DNA of 42,196 nucleotides from Clostridiales bacterium (GTDB lineage Bacteria > Bacillota > Clostridia > Oscillospirales > Oscillospiraceae): the NCBI GenBank assembly GCA_021205695.1, contig JAJPXB010000079.1, positions 5,386-47,581 of the forward strand. The letters are read 5' to 3'. A program made the translations under genes and the position numbers. Below are positions 25,903-34,567 of the stretch, in pieces (the first letter of the stretch is position 1; every line of letters starts with the position of its first letter). The notes beneath the pieces were generated by a model that saw only the letters and a list, made by a program, of their open reading frames with translations, searched no databases and was not told where the DNA came from.

Positions 25903-26315
25903 AGCTGAAAAAGATCCTGTTTGCCGCCTCTCTGGCCGTCCTCATGGTCTGCGGCGTCTATGTGGCGGTGCTCATGGGAACCAGTGAGCCCACCTATGAC
26001 GGCTCAGATACCGACCTCCTGGCCCTATACGAAGACCCGGAATCTTACGACAACTCTGACGCTGACGGCGTAGCCGCCGTTATCGTCAACGAGAACCTGG
26101 ACAAGACCACTGCCCTGAATGTGGTGTTCAGCGTCGTCTTTAACTTCCGGGGCTATGACACCATGGGCGAGAGCTTTATCCTCATCGCCGCCATTGCGGG
26201 CTGCCTGGTCATTCTCCGCAAGGCGGCAAAGTCTGTCCCAGTCCCTGCACCGGAGACTGATGGTGGTGCGAAAAGTGAGACAGAAGAGACAGAAAAGGAG
26301 GGAGATTGCGAATGA
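25899..26315 (+). CDS. Hydrogenase subunit MbhE
   Basis: 138 residues. An N-terminal helix, an acidic outer loop (about residues 28-65) and a second helix after the family motif VVFNFRGYDTMGE, which matches MbhE/MrpA C-terminal proteins (fDfRGxDTxGE type). A charged Glu/Thr-rich tail ends the protein. ATGA overlaps with mbhD and mrpB. The outer loop seems long but a family alignment would be needed to judge this. Confidence 0.9.
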   Translation: MKLKKILFAASLAVLMVCGVYVAVLMGTSEPTYDGSDTDLLALYEDPESYDNSDADGVAAVIVNENLDKTTALNVVFSVVFNFRGYDTMGESFILIAAIAGCLVILRKAAKSVPVPAPETDGGAKSETEETEKEGDCE

Positions 26316-26800
26316 CACCGGAAACCAGTAAGCCGAAAATCCGCCGGAAGGATGTGATCGTCCGCTGTGCTGCGGATGTGTTCCTGCCCCTGGCCTGTAT
26401 GTTTGGCTGCTATGTGGTATTCCATGGCAGCTCCAGTCCGGGAGGCGGCTTCCAGGGCGGCGTGCTCATCGCCAGCGCCATCCTGCTGGTCTTTCTGGGC
26501 CATGGCGGCAGCCAGGTGAAGGACTCCTTCAGTTCCCGACTGCTCCACAGCAGCGAGACGATTGCGGAAATCATGTACGTGGTCATCGCTCTTCTGGGTA
26601 TTTTTACCGGGCTGAATTTCTGCTTCAACTTCGTCTTTGCCGGATATGAGATGGAGACCAGTCTCCTGATGAATGATGCGGTGGGCTACCACGTCATGGC
26701 GGGTATCGCCCGCCTGCTCATCCTTATGCTGGGCACTCTGGATCCGGAGGACGAGAGCGGCGATGTGCCCTCTGACGGAAAGGAGGATGTCTCCAAATGA
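26312..26800 (+). CDS. mrpB: Mrp-type antiporter subunit MrpB (MbhF)
   Basis: 162 residues, four helices. The MrpB signature FHGSSSPGGGFQGGVLIASA is clear (residues about 36-55), as are ETIAEIMYVVIALLG-like segments. ATG 26312 shares ATGA with the mbhE stop behind AAAAGGAGGG; a TTG two codons earlier is less likely. A short charged C-terminal tail runs into mrpC, again with ATGA. Confidence 0.94.
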   Translation: MTPETSKPKIRRKDVIVRCAADVFLPLACMFGCYVVFHGSSSPGGGFQGGVLIASAILLVFLGHGGSQVKDSFSSRLLHSSETIAEIMYVVIALLGIFTGLNFCFNFVFAGYEMETSLLMNDAVGYHVMAGIARLLILMLGTLDPEDESGDVPSDGKEDVSK

Positions 26801-27147
26801 TGATCGTAAACTACATTGGGGCCTTTGCCCTGATCGTACTGGGCATTTACTGCATGGTGGTCAAACACAACCTTATCAAGGTGGTCATCGGCATCGGCCT
26901 GGTGGACTACGGCGCCAACCTGCTGATCGTCTCGGCGGGCTTCAACGACGGCGGAACCGCCCCCATCTTTAACCTGGAGGAGCTGACCCGGTCCAGCTTC
27001 TTCGTGGACCCGGTGCCCCAGGCCCTGACGCTGACCTCTATCGTCATCGGCGCCTGCACCACTGCCATGAGCCTATGCCTGGTCATTATGCTCCATGAGC
27101 AGTACGGCACTCTGGACACCCGTAAGATCAGGAGGTTGAACGGCTGA
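26797..27147 (+). CDS. mrpC: Mrp-type antiporter subunit MrpC (MbhG, NuoK-like)
   Basis: 116 residues with three helices. NuoK/MrpC features: NLIKVVIGIGLVDYGANLL and the near-invariant VDPVPQALTLTSIVIG. It couples the NuoH-like and antiporter-like parts of the arm in related complexes. Two adjacent ATGs (26797, 26800) could both start it. It overlaps mrpD by one base. Confidence 0.95.
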   Translation: MMIVNYIGAFALIVLGIYCMVVKHNLIKVVIGIGLVDYGANLLIVSAGFNDGGTAPIFNLEELTRSSFFVDPVPQALTLTSIVIGACTTAMSLCLVIMLHEQYGTLDTRKIRRLNG

Positions 27148-29081
27148 TGGAAAACCTTCCGATTCTTGCTATTATGACCCTGTTTGTGGGCGCTTTCGTT
27201 GCCTCCCTGGTGGGCCGCCGCAATGCGGTGGTGCGCAATGTGGTGGTGACGATCGCTGTCACCGTCCCCCTGGTCATGATGCTTTGCCTCATTCCAACCG
27301 TCTTTGTCAACGGGGAGACCATCGTCTACTGGCTGGGCAACTGGGAGCCGGAGGCCGATTGGGCCATCGGTATCTGCCTGGAGGTGGACGCTCTGAGCCT
27401 GTTCTTCGGCCTGATCGTCACCGTGGCGGTCTTTGTCTCTGGGCTATACTCCTTTACCTACATGAACCACGATGACAGCCTGGTGAACTATTACACCCTG
27501 TTTCTCATGCTCTCCGGCTCGGTGCTGGGCCTGGTGCTCTCCGGCGACCTGTTCAACATCTTCGTCATGGTGGAGATTATGACCTTTACCGCCGTGGCCC
27601 TTACCGCCTTCCGCAACACCTATGAGGGCGCGCTGGAGGGAGCGTTCAAGTATCTGGCGGTAGGCTCTCTCGGCTCCACCTGCGTTCTGTTGGGCGTCGC
27701 CATGCTCTACTCTCAGCTTCACACGCTGAATCTGGCCCAGGTCTCCGCCCTGCTCTCCAGCCAGGGGACCAACCCCGTGACCATAGCCGCCTTCGCCTTC
27801 CTGTTTATCGGCTTTGGCAGCAAGGCGTTCCTGTTCCCCTTCCAGCCCCTGGCGGCGGACGCCCATGCTGTGGCCCCTGCCTCCATCTCTCTGATGATCT
27901 CTGGCGTGCTGACCAAGTGTGGCGTCTACGGCATTATCCGTCTGGTCTACATCCTCTACCAGAACTATGATCAGCCCATCGTTCAGTATCTGGTCACCGG
28001 CTTCGGGGCGATTAGTATGTTCGTCTGCGTCACCATGGCCTTCAATCAGCACAATTTCAAGCGGCTGCTGGCCTTCCACTCCATCTCTCAGGTGGGGTAT
28101 GTCATCACTGCCGTGGGCCTGGGTTCCATCCTGGGAGTCGGCGCCGGACTGTATCACGCCATGAACCACACCATTTTTAAGGGTCTGCTCTTCCTTACCG
28201 CCGGCGCTGTTCAGCACCAGACCGGGAGCCTTGACCTGGACCGCCTGGGAGGGCTGGGCAAGCGGATGCCAAAGACCTGTCTGCTGTTTCTCATCGGCGC
28301 CGCCTCCATCAGCGGCCTGCCTCCCTTTAATGGCTTCGCCTCAAAGTGGATGATTTATCAGGCTGCGTTTCTCCACGGCGTCACCACCGGAAATTTCTAC
28401 TTCATCTTCATCTGTATTGTCGCCCTTATCACCAGTGTCCTGACCCTGGCCTCCTTCATCAAGGTGGCGCAGAGCGTCTTCTTCGGCCAGCTGCCGGAGG
28501 AGTACAAGGACGTAAAAGAGGTTCCCCTCACCATGCGGCTTCCCATGTGGATTCTGGCGATCCTCTGCATCCTCACCGGACTGTTCCCGGACTTCATTCA
28601 GGAGAAAATCCTGACTCCTGCGGTAAATGCGGTCTTTAATGTGGTGGGCTACGTCGATACCGCCATGGGCTCCGGCTATGCCGCCTCCAATGGCGTCACC
28701 GCAGCGGGCATCGAGGGCATCGCCGTCACCGGCACCTGGTCCCCTACCTCCTGGCTGATGCTGCTGTTCTGCATCACCTGCGCTGTGGCTATCGTGTTCC
28801 TCCTGGCCAGCCCAGACGACAAGCAGAAGGGCAGCCTCCCGGTCTCCTCCGCCGACGAGACCGCGCAGGCGCTGGATGCCAAGTACGAGCCGTTCTTCTC
28901 CGGTGAGGAGGCTGTCTATTCCCAGGTGGGCGGCAGCGACCTGTTCTGGGGCTTCAAGCACAACTGGCGGCGTTACTTCCACTTTATGCACAACTGGCAC
29001 AGCGGCATTGTCAACGATTACGCCCTCTATGGAGCGGTGGCCATCGCCTTTGTCCTGCTGTTCTGTATCGTGCTGCTGTAA
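27147..29081 (+). CDS. mrpD: Antiporter-like subunit MrpD/MbhH with MbhI-like C-terminal extension
   Basis: 644 residues; MrpD proteins are usually near 500. The first 490 residues are the 14-helix antiporter core: MVEIMTFTAVALTAF (key Glu), GAFKYLAVGSLGS (key Lys), FGSKAFLFPFQPLAADAHA, and HAMNHTIFKGLLFLTAGAV. The extra 150 residues hold a helix (WLMLLFCITCAVAIVFLLA), a loop with a DLFWGFKHNWRRYF segment, and a last helix after HSGIVNDYALYG. That last part resembles the C-terminal elements of NuoL/MrpA and the separate MbhI protein of archaeal MBH, suggesting a fusion (inference). Likely main ion-translocating subunit. Followed 15 bases later by the NuoH-like gene. Confidence 0.92.
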   Translation: MENLPILAIMTLFVGAFVASLVGRRNAVVRNVVVTIAVTVPLVMMLCLIPTVFVNGETIVYWLGNWEPEADWAIGICLEVDALSLFFGLIVTVAVFVSGLYSFTYMNHDDSLVNYYTLFLMLSGSVLGLVLSGDLFNIFVMVEIMTFTAVALTAFRNTYEGALEGAFKYLAVGSLGSTCVLLGVAMLYSQLHTLNLAQVSALLSSQGTNPVTIAAFAFLFIGFGSKAFLFPFQPLAADAHAVAPASISLMISGVLTKCGVYGIIRLVYILYQNYDQPIVQYLVTGFGAISMFVCVTMAFNQHNFKRLLAFHSISQVGYVITAVGLGSILGVGAGLYHAMNHTIFKGLLFLTAGAVQHQTGSLDLDRLGGLGKRMPKTCLLFLIGAASISGLPPFNGFASKWMIYQAAFLHGVTTGNFYFIFICIVALITSVLTLASFIKVAQSVFFGQLPEEYKDVKEVPLTMRLPMWILAILCILTGLFPDFIQEKILTPAVNAVFNVVGYVDTAMGSGYAASNGVTAAGIEGIAVTGTWSPTSWLMLLFCITCAVAIVFLLASPDDKQKGSLPVSSADETAQALDAKYEPFFSGEEAVYSQVGGSDLFWGFKHNWRRYFHFMHNWHSGIVNDYALYGAVAIAFVLLFCIVLL

Positions 29082-29096
29082 AGGAGGCGGGATACG

Positions 29097-30071
29097 ATGA
29101 ACGATTTATTGCTCAACCTGTTCTATGTACTGGTCTTTCCCGGTCTTCTGTTTTGTATCCTTATGGGCGTCCTTCTCTCCGGCCTAGATCGGGTTTGGGT
29201 GGCCCGGATGCAGCGGCGGGTAGGCCCTCCCCTGCTCCAGCCCTGGTATGATTTTCTGAAATGCTGCGGCAAGGAGACCATCGTTCCCCGTCACGCCAAA
29301 AAGGCGGTCTATTTCGCCGCCCCGGTGATCGGTTTTGTCGCACTGATGACCATCTCGCTATTTCTCCCGGTGGTCAACGGAAGCGCCGCCTTCTCCGGTA
29401 CGGCCGATTTGGTAGTCATTCTCTATCTGCTCACCCTGGTCAGCGTATGCATGATGGTGGGCGCCTCCGCCACTGGCTCCCCCTTTGCCGGGGTGGGCCT
29501 GAGCCGGGAGATGGTCGCCATGATCTCCTATGAGCTTCCCTTCGTCTTGGTTATTCTGGCGGTCAGCCGGGCGACCCTGTCCTATGACGCCGGAACCGGT
29601 ATGCCCCTGACCTTCTCCCTGCAGGCCATTATGGATTATCAGGAGTCCTACGGTCCCCTCATCACCCATTGGAGCCTGATCCCCGCCGCCATCGCCATGC
29701 TGTTTGTCATCCCCTGTGAGGTGGGGATGCACCCCTTTGACGTGTCCGAGGCGGAGACAGAAATCTGCGAGGGCACGCTGGCGGAGTACAGCGGGCCTCC
29801 CCTGGCGGTTTACAAGCTGACCCACATGGTCAAAATGTACATTATGACCGCTCTGTTCTGCGTTCTCTTCCTGGGAGGGCTCACCACCGGCATTCTCTTT
29901 TTTGACGTGGTGATCTTCGTCCTGGTCTGCGCCCTGCTGACCTTCGTCACCATGAGCCTGCCCCACGCGGCCTGCGCCCGGTTCAAGACGGAACAGGTGT
30001 TCAAATTCTACTGGACCGTGGTGGCCGGTCTCGCCGCCATCAGCCTGATTTTGGTCTGGCTGGGGCTTTGA
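29097..30071 (+). CDS. Membrane anchor subunit MbhM (NuoH/EchB-like)
   Basis: 324 residues, about eight helices. It links the catalytic arm to the membrane arm. NuoH hallmarks are present: RRVGPPLLQPWYDFLK near residue 40, and the acidic loop FDVSEAETEICEGTLAEYSG, whose Glu residues are needed for proton or sodium coupling in complex I relatives. AAGGAGG precedes the ATG. Followed by the NuoB-like small subunit. Confidence 0.95.
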   Translation: MNDLLLNLFYVLVFPGLLFCILMGVLLSGLDRVWVARMQRRVGPPLLQPWYDFLKCCGKETIVPRHAKKAVYFAAPVIGFVALMTISLFLPVVNGSAAFSGTADLVVILYLLTLVSVCMMVGASATGSPFAGVGLSREMVAMISYELPFVLVILAVSRATLSYDAGTGMPLTFSLQAIMDYQESYGPLITHWSLIPAAIAMLFVIPCEVGMHPFDVSEAETEICEGTLAEYSGPPLAVYKLTHMVKMYIMTALFCVLFLGGLTTGILFFDVVIFVLVCALLTFVTMSLPHAACARFKTEQVFKFYWTVVAGLAAISLILVWLGL

Positions 30072-30083
30072 GGAGGGGTATCT

Positions 30084-30530
30084 ATGTTTGAAAAAATGAT
30101 TGATAACAGCATGGCAAAAAGCCCCTGGATATTCCACATCAACGCCGGCTCCTGCAACGGCTGCGACATCGAGCTGGTGAGCGTGCTGACCCCCCGATAC
30201 GATGCAGAGCGGCTTGGCTTCAAGCTCACCGGAACGCCCCGGCAGGCGGATATCGTTGTGGTCAGCGGTCCCATCACCGTTCAGACCCGTGACCGCCTCG
30301 TCCGTACGCTGGCGCAGGTCCCGGAGCCCCGGGTGGTGGTCAGCCTCGGCTCCTGTCCCCGCTCCGGCAACGTGTTCAAGGGCAGCTATGCCATCGACGG
30401 CCCCCTGGAGAAATACACCCATGTGGACGTCTCCGTAGGCGGCTGTACCCCGAAGCCGGAGGCCATCATGGCAGCCCTGGCCCAGGCCGCCCAGATCCTG
30501 GCGGAAAAGAGAAAGGAGATGCGCAAGTAA
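30084..30530 (+). CDS. [NiFe] hydrogenase small subunit (MbhJ/NuoB-like)
   Basis: 148 residues. Holds the single [4Fe-4S] cluster that hands electrons to the NiFe site. Its four ligands are Cys24 and Cys27 (GSCNGCDIE), Cys91 (LGSCPRSG) and Cys121 (GGCTPKPE), the group 4/NuoB arrangement. No membrane helix or Tat signal, as expected for a cytoplasm-facing group 4 enzyme. Ends in a TAATG overlap with the ferredoxin-like gene. Confidence 0.96.
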   Translation: MFEKMIDNSMAKSPWIFHINAGSCNGCDIELVSVLTPRYDAERLGFKLTGTPRQADIVVVSGPITVQTRDRLVRTLAQVPEPRVVVSLGSCPRSGNVFKGSYAIDGPLEKYTHVDVSVGGCTPKPEAIMAALAQAAQILAEKRKEMRK

Positions 30531-31030
30531 TGCTTCCCTATCTCACCAAGGCGGTGTCCAACCTGTTTCACAAGCCCAGCACGGAGAAATTTCCCGCCGG
30601 AGACCCGCCCAAGGCCCCGGATGGCTATCGGGGCCGCATCAGCTATGACCCGGAAAAGTGCGTCAACTGCGGCATGTGTATCCGGGTCTGCGCTCCTCAG
30701 TGCATGGAGCGAACCATTGAAAAGCTGGAAAACGGCGATCAGCGGATCACCTTTACCTTTGATATGACCAGCTGCACCTTCTGCTCCATGTGCGCCGATT
30801 TCTGCGCCCGCCATGCCATCACCCTCACCGACGACTATATGATCGTGGGGACCAAGCCGGAGGATTTTCTGGTGACCGGATCCTTTGTCAAAAAAGCGCC
30901 GCCTCCCAAGCCCAAGCTGACCCCGGAGCAGATCGCTGAGATGAAGGCCAAGGCGGAGGCCGCGAAAAAGGCAAAGGCGGAAGCTGCCGCCAAAGCCGCC
31001 GCCGCAGCGGCTTCAGCCGACAATGGCTGA
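30530..31030 (+). CDS. Two-cluster ferredoxin-like subunit (MbhN/NuoI-like)
   Basis: 166 residues. Two complete [4Fe-4S] motifs: Cys44, 47, 50, 54 (CVNCGMCIRVC) and Cys82, 85, 88, 92 (CTFCSMCADFC). It probably takes electrons from reduced ferredoxin. Typical clusters lack the usual Cys-Pro right after the fourth Cys. From residue about 121 there is an unusual Pro-Lys then Ala/Lys/Glu-rich tail of some 45 residues, probably a charged helix. It overlaps hypF by eight bases. Confidence 0.94.
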   Translation: MLPYLTKAVSNLFHKPSTEKFPAGDPPKAPDGYRGRISYDPEKCVNCGMCIRVCAPQCMERTIEKLENGDQRITFTFDMTSCTFCSMCADFCARHAITLTDDYMIVGTKPEDFLVTGSFVKKAPPPKPKLTPEQIAEMKAKAEAAKKAKAEAAAKAAAAAASADNG

Positions 31031-33293
31031 ACGTTTCCGTATTCACTTTGAAATTGAGGGCATCGTACAGGGGGTCGGCTTTCGTCCCTTTCTCCACCGA
31101 CTGGCTCTGAAATGGGACATCTCCGGCTGGTGCCGGAACACTGTCTTTGGCGTGGAGCTGGAGGTCGAGGGAACAGAGGCGTCACTGAGCCGATTCCGAG
31201 CCGGACTGTGGGAGGAGCTTCCTCCTCTGGCCAGGATAGATGCCGTTCGGGAGACGCCCTGCCCTGCCCCTCTTGGGGCGAACGGCTTTCAAATCCGGGA
31301 GAGCCGCCGTGAGGGGCATCCGGACGCCCTCATCAGCCCGGATATCGCCACCTGTCCGGACTGTCTTCGGGAGCTTCGCGACCCGAAGGACAGGCGGTAT
31401 CGCTATCCCTTTCTCAACTGTACCAACTGCGGCCCCCGGTTCACCATTGTCAGGGAACTGCCCTATGACCGCAGGGCCACCTCTATGTCCAAATTTCCCA
31501 TGTGCCCGGACTGTGAGACGGAGTATGGGGACATCCGGAGCCGCCGGTACCACGCTCAGCCGAACTGCTGCCCGGACTGCGGCCCCACCCTGACCTTTTC
31601 CCTGCCAGGGGAAGCTCCCGCAACAGACGACCCAATCGGCCAGGCGTCGGCTCTGCTCCGGGCCGGAAAAATCGTCGCCGTCAAGGGGCTGGGGGGCTAT
31701 CACCTGGCCTGCCGGTGCGACCTGCCGGAGACGGTGGCCGAACTGCGCCGGCGGAAGCGGCGGGATGAGCGCCCCTTTGCCCTCATGTGCCGGGATATCC
31801 CGACGGCGGAGACGCTTTGCCATGTATCCCCTCAGGAGGCCGCACGGCTTACCAGTCCCCGCGCCCCCATCGTTCTGCTCCGCAAGCGGCCCAATGCCCC
31901 CTCCGGGCTCAGCGAGACGGGTGAGCTCGGGGTGATGCTTCCCTATACGCCCCTTCACCATCTGCTGATGGAGGAATTTGACGCCCTGGTTATGACCAGT
32001 ATGAACGTCTCAGACCTCCCAACCCTCTGCGAGCTGCATGAGGGTAACGAGGCGCTGGCGGACGGGGTCCTGTCCCACAATCGGGACATCGTCAACCGCT
32101 GTGACGACTCTCTCCTTCGGGTATTCCGGGGGACTGATCTGTTTTTCCGCAGGAGTCGGGGCTATGTCCCGGAGCCGGTACGGCTCGCTTTCGACTGCAC
32201 CGGCATCCTGGCCTGCGGCGCTGAACAGAAGGGCAGCTTCGCCCTTTCCAGAGGACAGTATGCCTTCCTGGGTCAGCACATCGGAGACCTGAAAAACTTT
32301 GATACCTTCGATTTTTATCGACAGCAGATCAGCCGGTTCGAGGATCGGTTTGGCGTGGCGGTAAACCGGCTGGTCTGCGACCTTCATCCGGACTACCTCT
32401 CCTCTGAATACGCCCGGGAACGGAGCCGCCGGGAGGGCCTTCCCCTGACGCTGGTGCAGCATCACCACGCCCATATGGCTGCCTGTATGGCGGACAATGG
32501 CCTGGAGGGATCCTGTATTGGCCTGATTTGGGACGGTACCGGCTATGGAACAGACGGGACGATCTGGGGGGCGGAATGTCTCACCGGGGGCTATACCGGC
32601 TTTCAGCGCCGGGGCACCATACGGCCCATCCTGTTGCCGGGTGGCGATGTGTGTACCTCGGAGATCGGCCGGATTTCATTCAGCCTCATGTGGGACGCAG
32701 GCGTACTCCCCCGGGAGAAAGCAGGCAGCCCTCTGGCCCGGATGCTGGAAAATGATGTGAATTGCCCCAGGGCCACCAGCATGGGGCGGCTGTTTGACGG
32801 GGTGTACGCTCTGCTGTTCGGACGGGAAACTGTCACCTATGACGGGCAGGGAGCCGTTCTGCTGGAGGCAAATGCCGCCGGGGACGAGACAGGGGCCTAT
32901 CCCGTGACCTGCTACCGCTCGGACGGCTTGACCGTGTGGGATATCCGGCCACTGGTGAAATTGCTCCTGGCAGAATCCAGGGCCGGGACTGCTCCCGACC
33001 GGCTGGCCGCCCGGTTTATGAACACGCTGGTATCCCTGGCCCTGGCCCACTGCCGGGCTGCTCGGGAGGAGACCGGACTGGAACGGGTCGTTCTCTCCGG
33101 GGGGGTATTCCAGAACGGCTATCTGCTGCCCAGGGTGGTGGATGCTCTGGCGGCGGACGGATTCCAGGTCTACAATCAAACCTGCGTCTCCCCCAACGAC
33201 CAGGGCATCGCCCTGGGGCAGACGCTGATCGCTGCAAAAGGAGGCGGCATATCTGATGTGCCTTGCCGTACCACTGAAACTGACAAAAATTGA
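31023..33293 (+). CDS. hypF: Carbamoyltransferase HypF
   Basis: 756 residues. Uses carbamoyl phosphate and ATP to make the thiocarbamate on HypE, the source of the cyanide ligands. Domains in order: acylphosphatase (GIVQGVGFRPFLHRLAL), two zinc fingers (CPDCLREL ... CTNCGPRFT; CPDCETEYG ... CCPDCGPTL), YrdC-like (KIVAVKGLGGYHLACRC) and Kae1-like with VQHHHAHMAAC and IWDGTGYGTDG. Length is standard. It overlaps mbhN by 8 bases and hypC by 38. Confidence 0.97.
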   Translation: MAERFRIHFEIEGIVQGVGFRPFLHRLALKWDISGWCRNTVFGVELEVEGTEASLSRFRAGLWEELPPLARIDAVRETPCPAPLGANGFQIRESRREGHPDALISPDIATCPDCLRELRDPKDRRYRYPFLNCTNCGPRFTIVRELPYDRRATSMSKFPMCPDCETEYGDIRSRRYHAQPNCCPDCGPTLTFSLPGEAPATDDPIGQASALLRAGKIVAVKGLGGYHLACRCDLPETVAELRRRKRRDERPFALMCRDIPTAETLCHVSPQEAARLTSPRAPIVLLRKRPNAPSGLSETGELGVMLPYTPLHHLLMEEFDALVMTSMNVSDLPTLCELHEGNEALADGVLSHNRDIVNRCDDSLLRVFRGTDLFFRRSRGYVPEPVRLAFDCTGILACGAEQKGSFALSRGQYAFLGQHIGDLKNFDTFDFYRQQISRFEDRFGVAVNRLVCDLHPDYLSSEYARERSRREGLPLTLVQHHHAHMAACMADNGLEGSCIGLIWDGTGYGTDGTIWGAECLTGGYTGFQRRGTIRPILLPGGDVCTSEIGRISFSLMWDAGVLPREKAGSPLARMLENDVNCPRATSMGRLFDGVYALLFGRETVTYDGQGAVLLEANAAGDETGAYPVTCYRSDGLTVWDIRPLVKLLLAESRAGTAPDRLAARFMNTLVSLALAHCRAAREETGLERVVLSGGVFQNGYLLPRVVDALAADGFQVYNQTCVSPNDQGIALGQTLIAAKGGGISDVPCRTTETDKN

Positions 33294-33474
33294 CGGCAAC
33301 GACGCTGTGGGCGAGCTGGAGGGCATCCAGCGGCGCATTCGCGTGGATTTTTTGAAAAATCCTCAGCCGGGAGACTACGTCATTGCCCACGCCGGGTTCG
33401 CCATTGAAAAGCTGAACGAGCAGCAGGCCCTGGAAAATCTCCAGGCCCTTCGGGATGTCGCAGATGCTCTCTGA
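33256..33474 (+). CDS. hypC: Hydrogenase assembly chaperone HypC
   Basis: 72 residues. It begins MCLAVPLKL, with the essential Cys2 that binds the Fe(CN)2CO unit on HypD and passes it to the large subunit. Standard length, OB-like beta core (IRVDFLKNPQPGDYVIAHAG). The first 38 bases overlap hypF, and its end overlaps hypD. Confidence 0.96.
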   Translation: MCLAVPLKLTKIDGNDAVGELEGIQRRIRVDFLKNPQPGDYVIAHAGFAIEKLNEQQALENLQALRDVADAL

Positions 33475-34567
33475 AACAGATTTTCGCCGTCTCCCCGGCT
33501 CTGACCGGCTCCTCCGGGCCATCCGGGAGATGGAGCTGCCGGAGGTCCGGCTGATGGAGGTATGCGGAACCCACACCATGGCCATCGCCCAGGCCGGACT
33601 GAAGCAGCTCCTCCCGCCCCGGATTCACCTGCTCTCCGGGCCGGGGTGCCCGGTCTGCGTCACCCCAGCCGGGATGATGGATGAAATTCTGCGCCTCAGC
33701 GGGACGCCCGGTCTCATCCTGACCACCTACGGCGACCTGATGCGTGTCCCCGGTTCCGACCCGGAGGACAGTCTGCAACGGCGCAAGGCCATGGGTGCGG
33801 ATATCCGTTGGGTCTACTCCCCCATGGACAGCCTGGATATTGCCCGGGAAAACCCGGAGCGGCAAGTGGTCTTTCTGGGGGTGGGCTTTGAAACCACCGC
33901 ACCCGGCACGGCTCTGACCGTGCTGGAGGCCCGGCGGCGGGAACTGGACAACTTCTCCCTGCTCTGCCTGTTGAAGCAGACGCCTCCCGCCCTCCGGGCG
34001 CTCATCGACCAGCCGGGATTTCAGGTGGACGGCTTTCTCTGCCCCGGCCATGTGGCTACCATCGTAGGGGCGGAGGCCTTCCGCTTTTTGCCGGAGGAGT
34101 ACGGTCTCCCCGCCGTGGTCTCCGGCTTTGAGGCGGGAGATCTGCTGGTTTCGCTGTACAAGCTGCTCTGTCAGATACGGGATGGCGCGCCGACGCTGGA
34201 AAATGAGTACACCCGCGCCGTCTCCCCTCAGGGGAACCGGGCGGCTCAGACATTGATGTCTCAGGTTCTGGAGCCGACGGACGACCTCTGGCGGGGGCTG
34301 GGCGACATCCCGGCCAGTGGGCTTCGCCTGCGGAGCGAATTTCGGGATTACGACGCTGCCCGTCGCTTTCCCTTCTCCCCTGCTCCCAGGACGGAACTGC
34401 CCAGCTGCCGGTGCGGACAGATTATCTGCGGACAGCTCTCTCCGGCAGACTGTCCCCTCTTTGGGAAACGCTGTCAGCCGGAGCACCCTGTGGGGCCGTG
34501 CATGGTTTCCAGCGAGGGGGCCTGTGCGGCGGCCTATAAGTATGGAGGGATAGACGAGCGTTTATGA
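33455..34567 (+). CDS. hypD: Fe(CN)2CO assembly protein HypD
   Basis: 370 residues. Scaffold where the iron gets its CN and CO ligands. Conserved motifs: EVCGTHTMAI, GPGCPVCVTP (redox Cys pair), FLGVGFETTAP, CPGHVATIVG, and the C-terminal [4Fe-4S] Cys region (CRCGQIICG; DCPLFGKRC; GPCMVSSEGAC). The first ATG, 33455, overlaps hypC; a second ATG three codons later is also possible. ATGA links it to hypE. Confidence 0.97.
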   Translation: MSQMLSETDFRRLPGSDRLLRAIREMELPEVRLMEVCGTHTMAIAQAGLKQLLPPRIHLLSGPGCPVCVTPAGMMDEILRLSGTPGLILTTYGDLMRVPGSDPEDSLQRRKAMGADIRWVYSPMDSLDIARENPERQVVFLGVGFETTAPGTALTVLEARRRELDNFSLLCLLKQTPPALRALIDQPGFQVDGFLCPGHVATIVGAEAFRFLPEEYGLPAVVSGFEAGDLLVSLYKLLCQIRDGAPTLENEYTRAVSPQGNRAAQTLMSQVLEPTDDLWRGLGDIPASGLRLRSEFRDYDAARRFPFSPAPRTELPSCRCGQIICGQLSPADCPLFGKRCQPEHPVGPCMVSSEGACAAAYKYGGIDERL

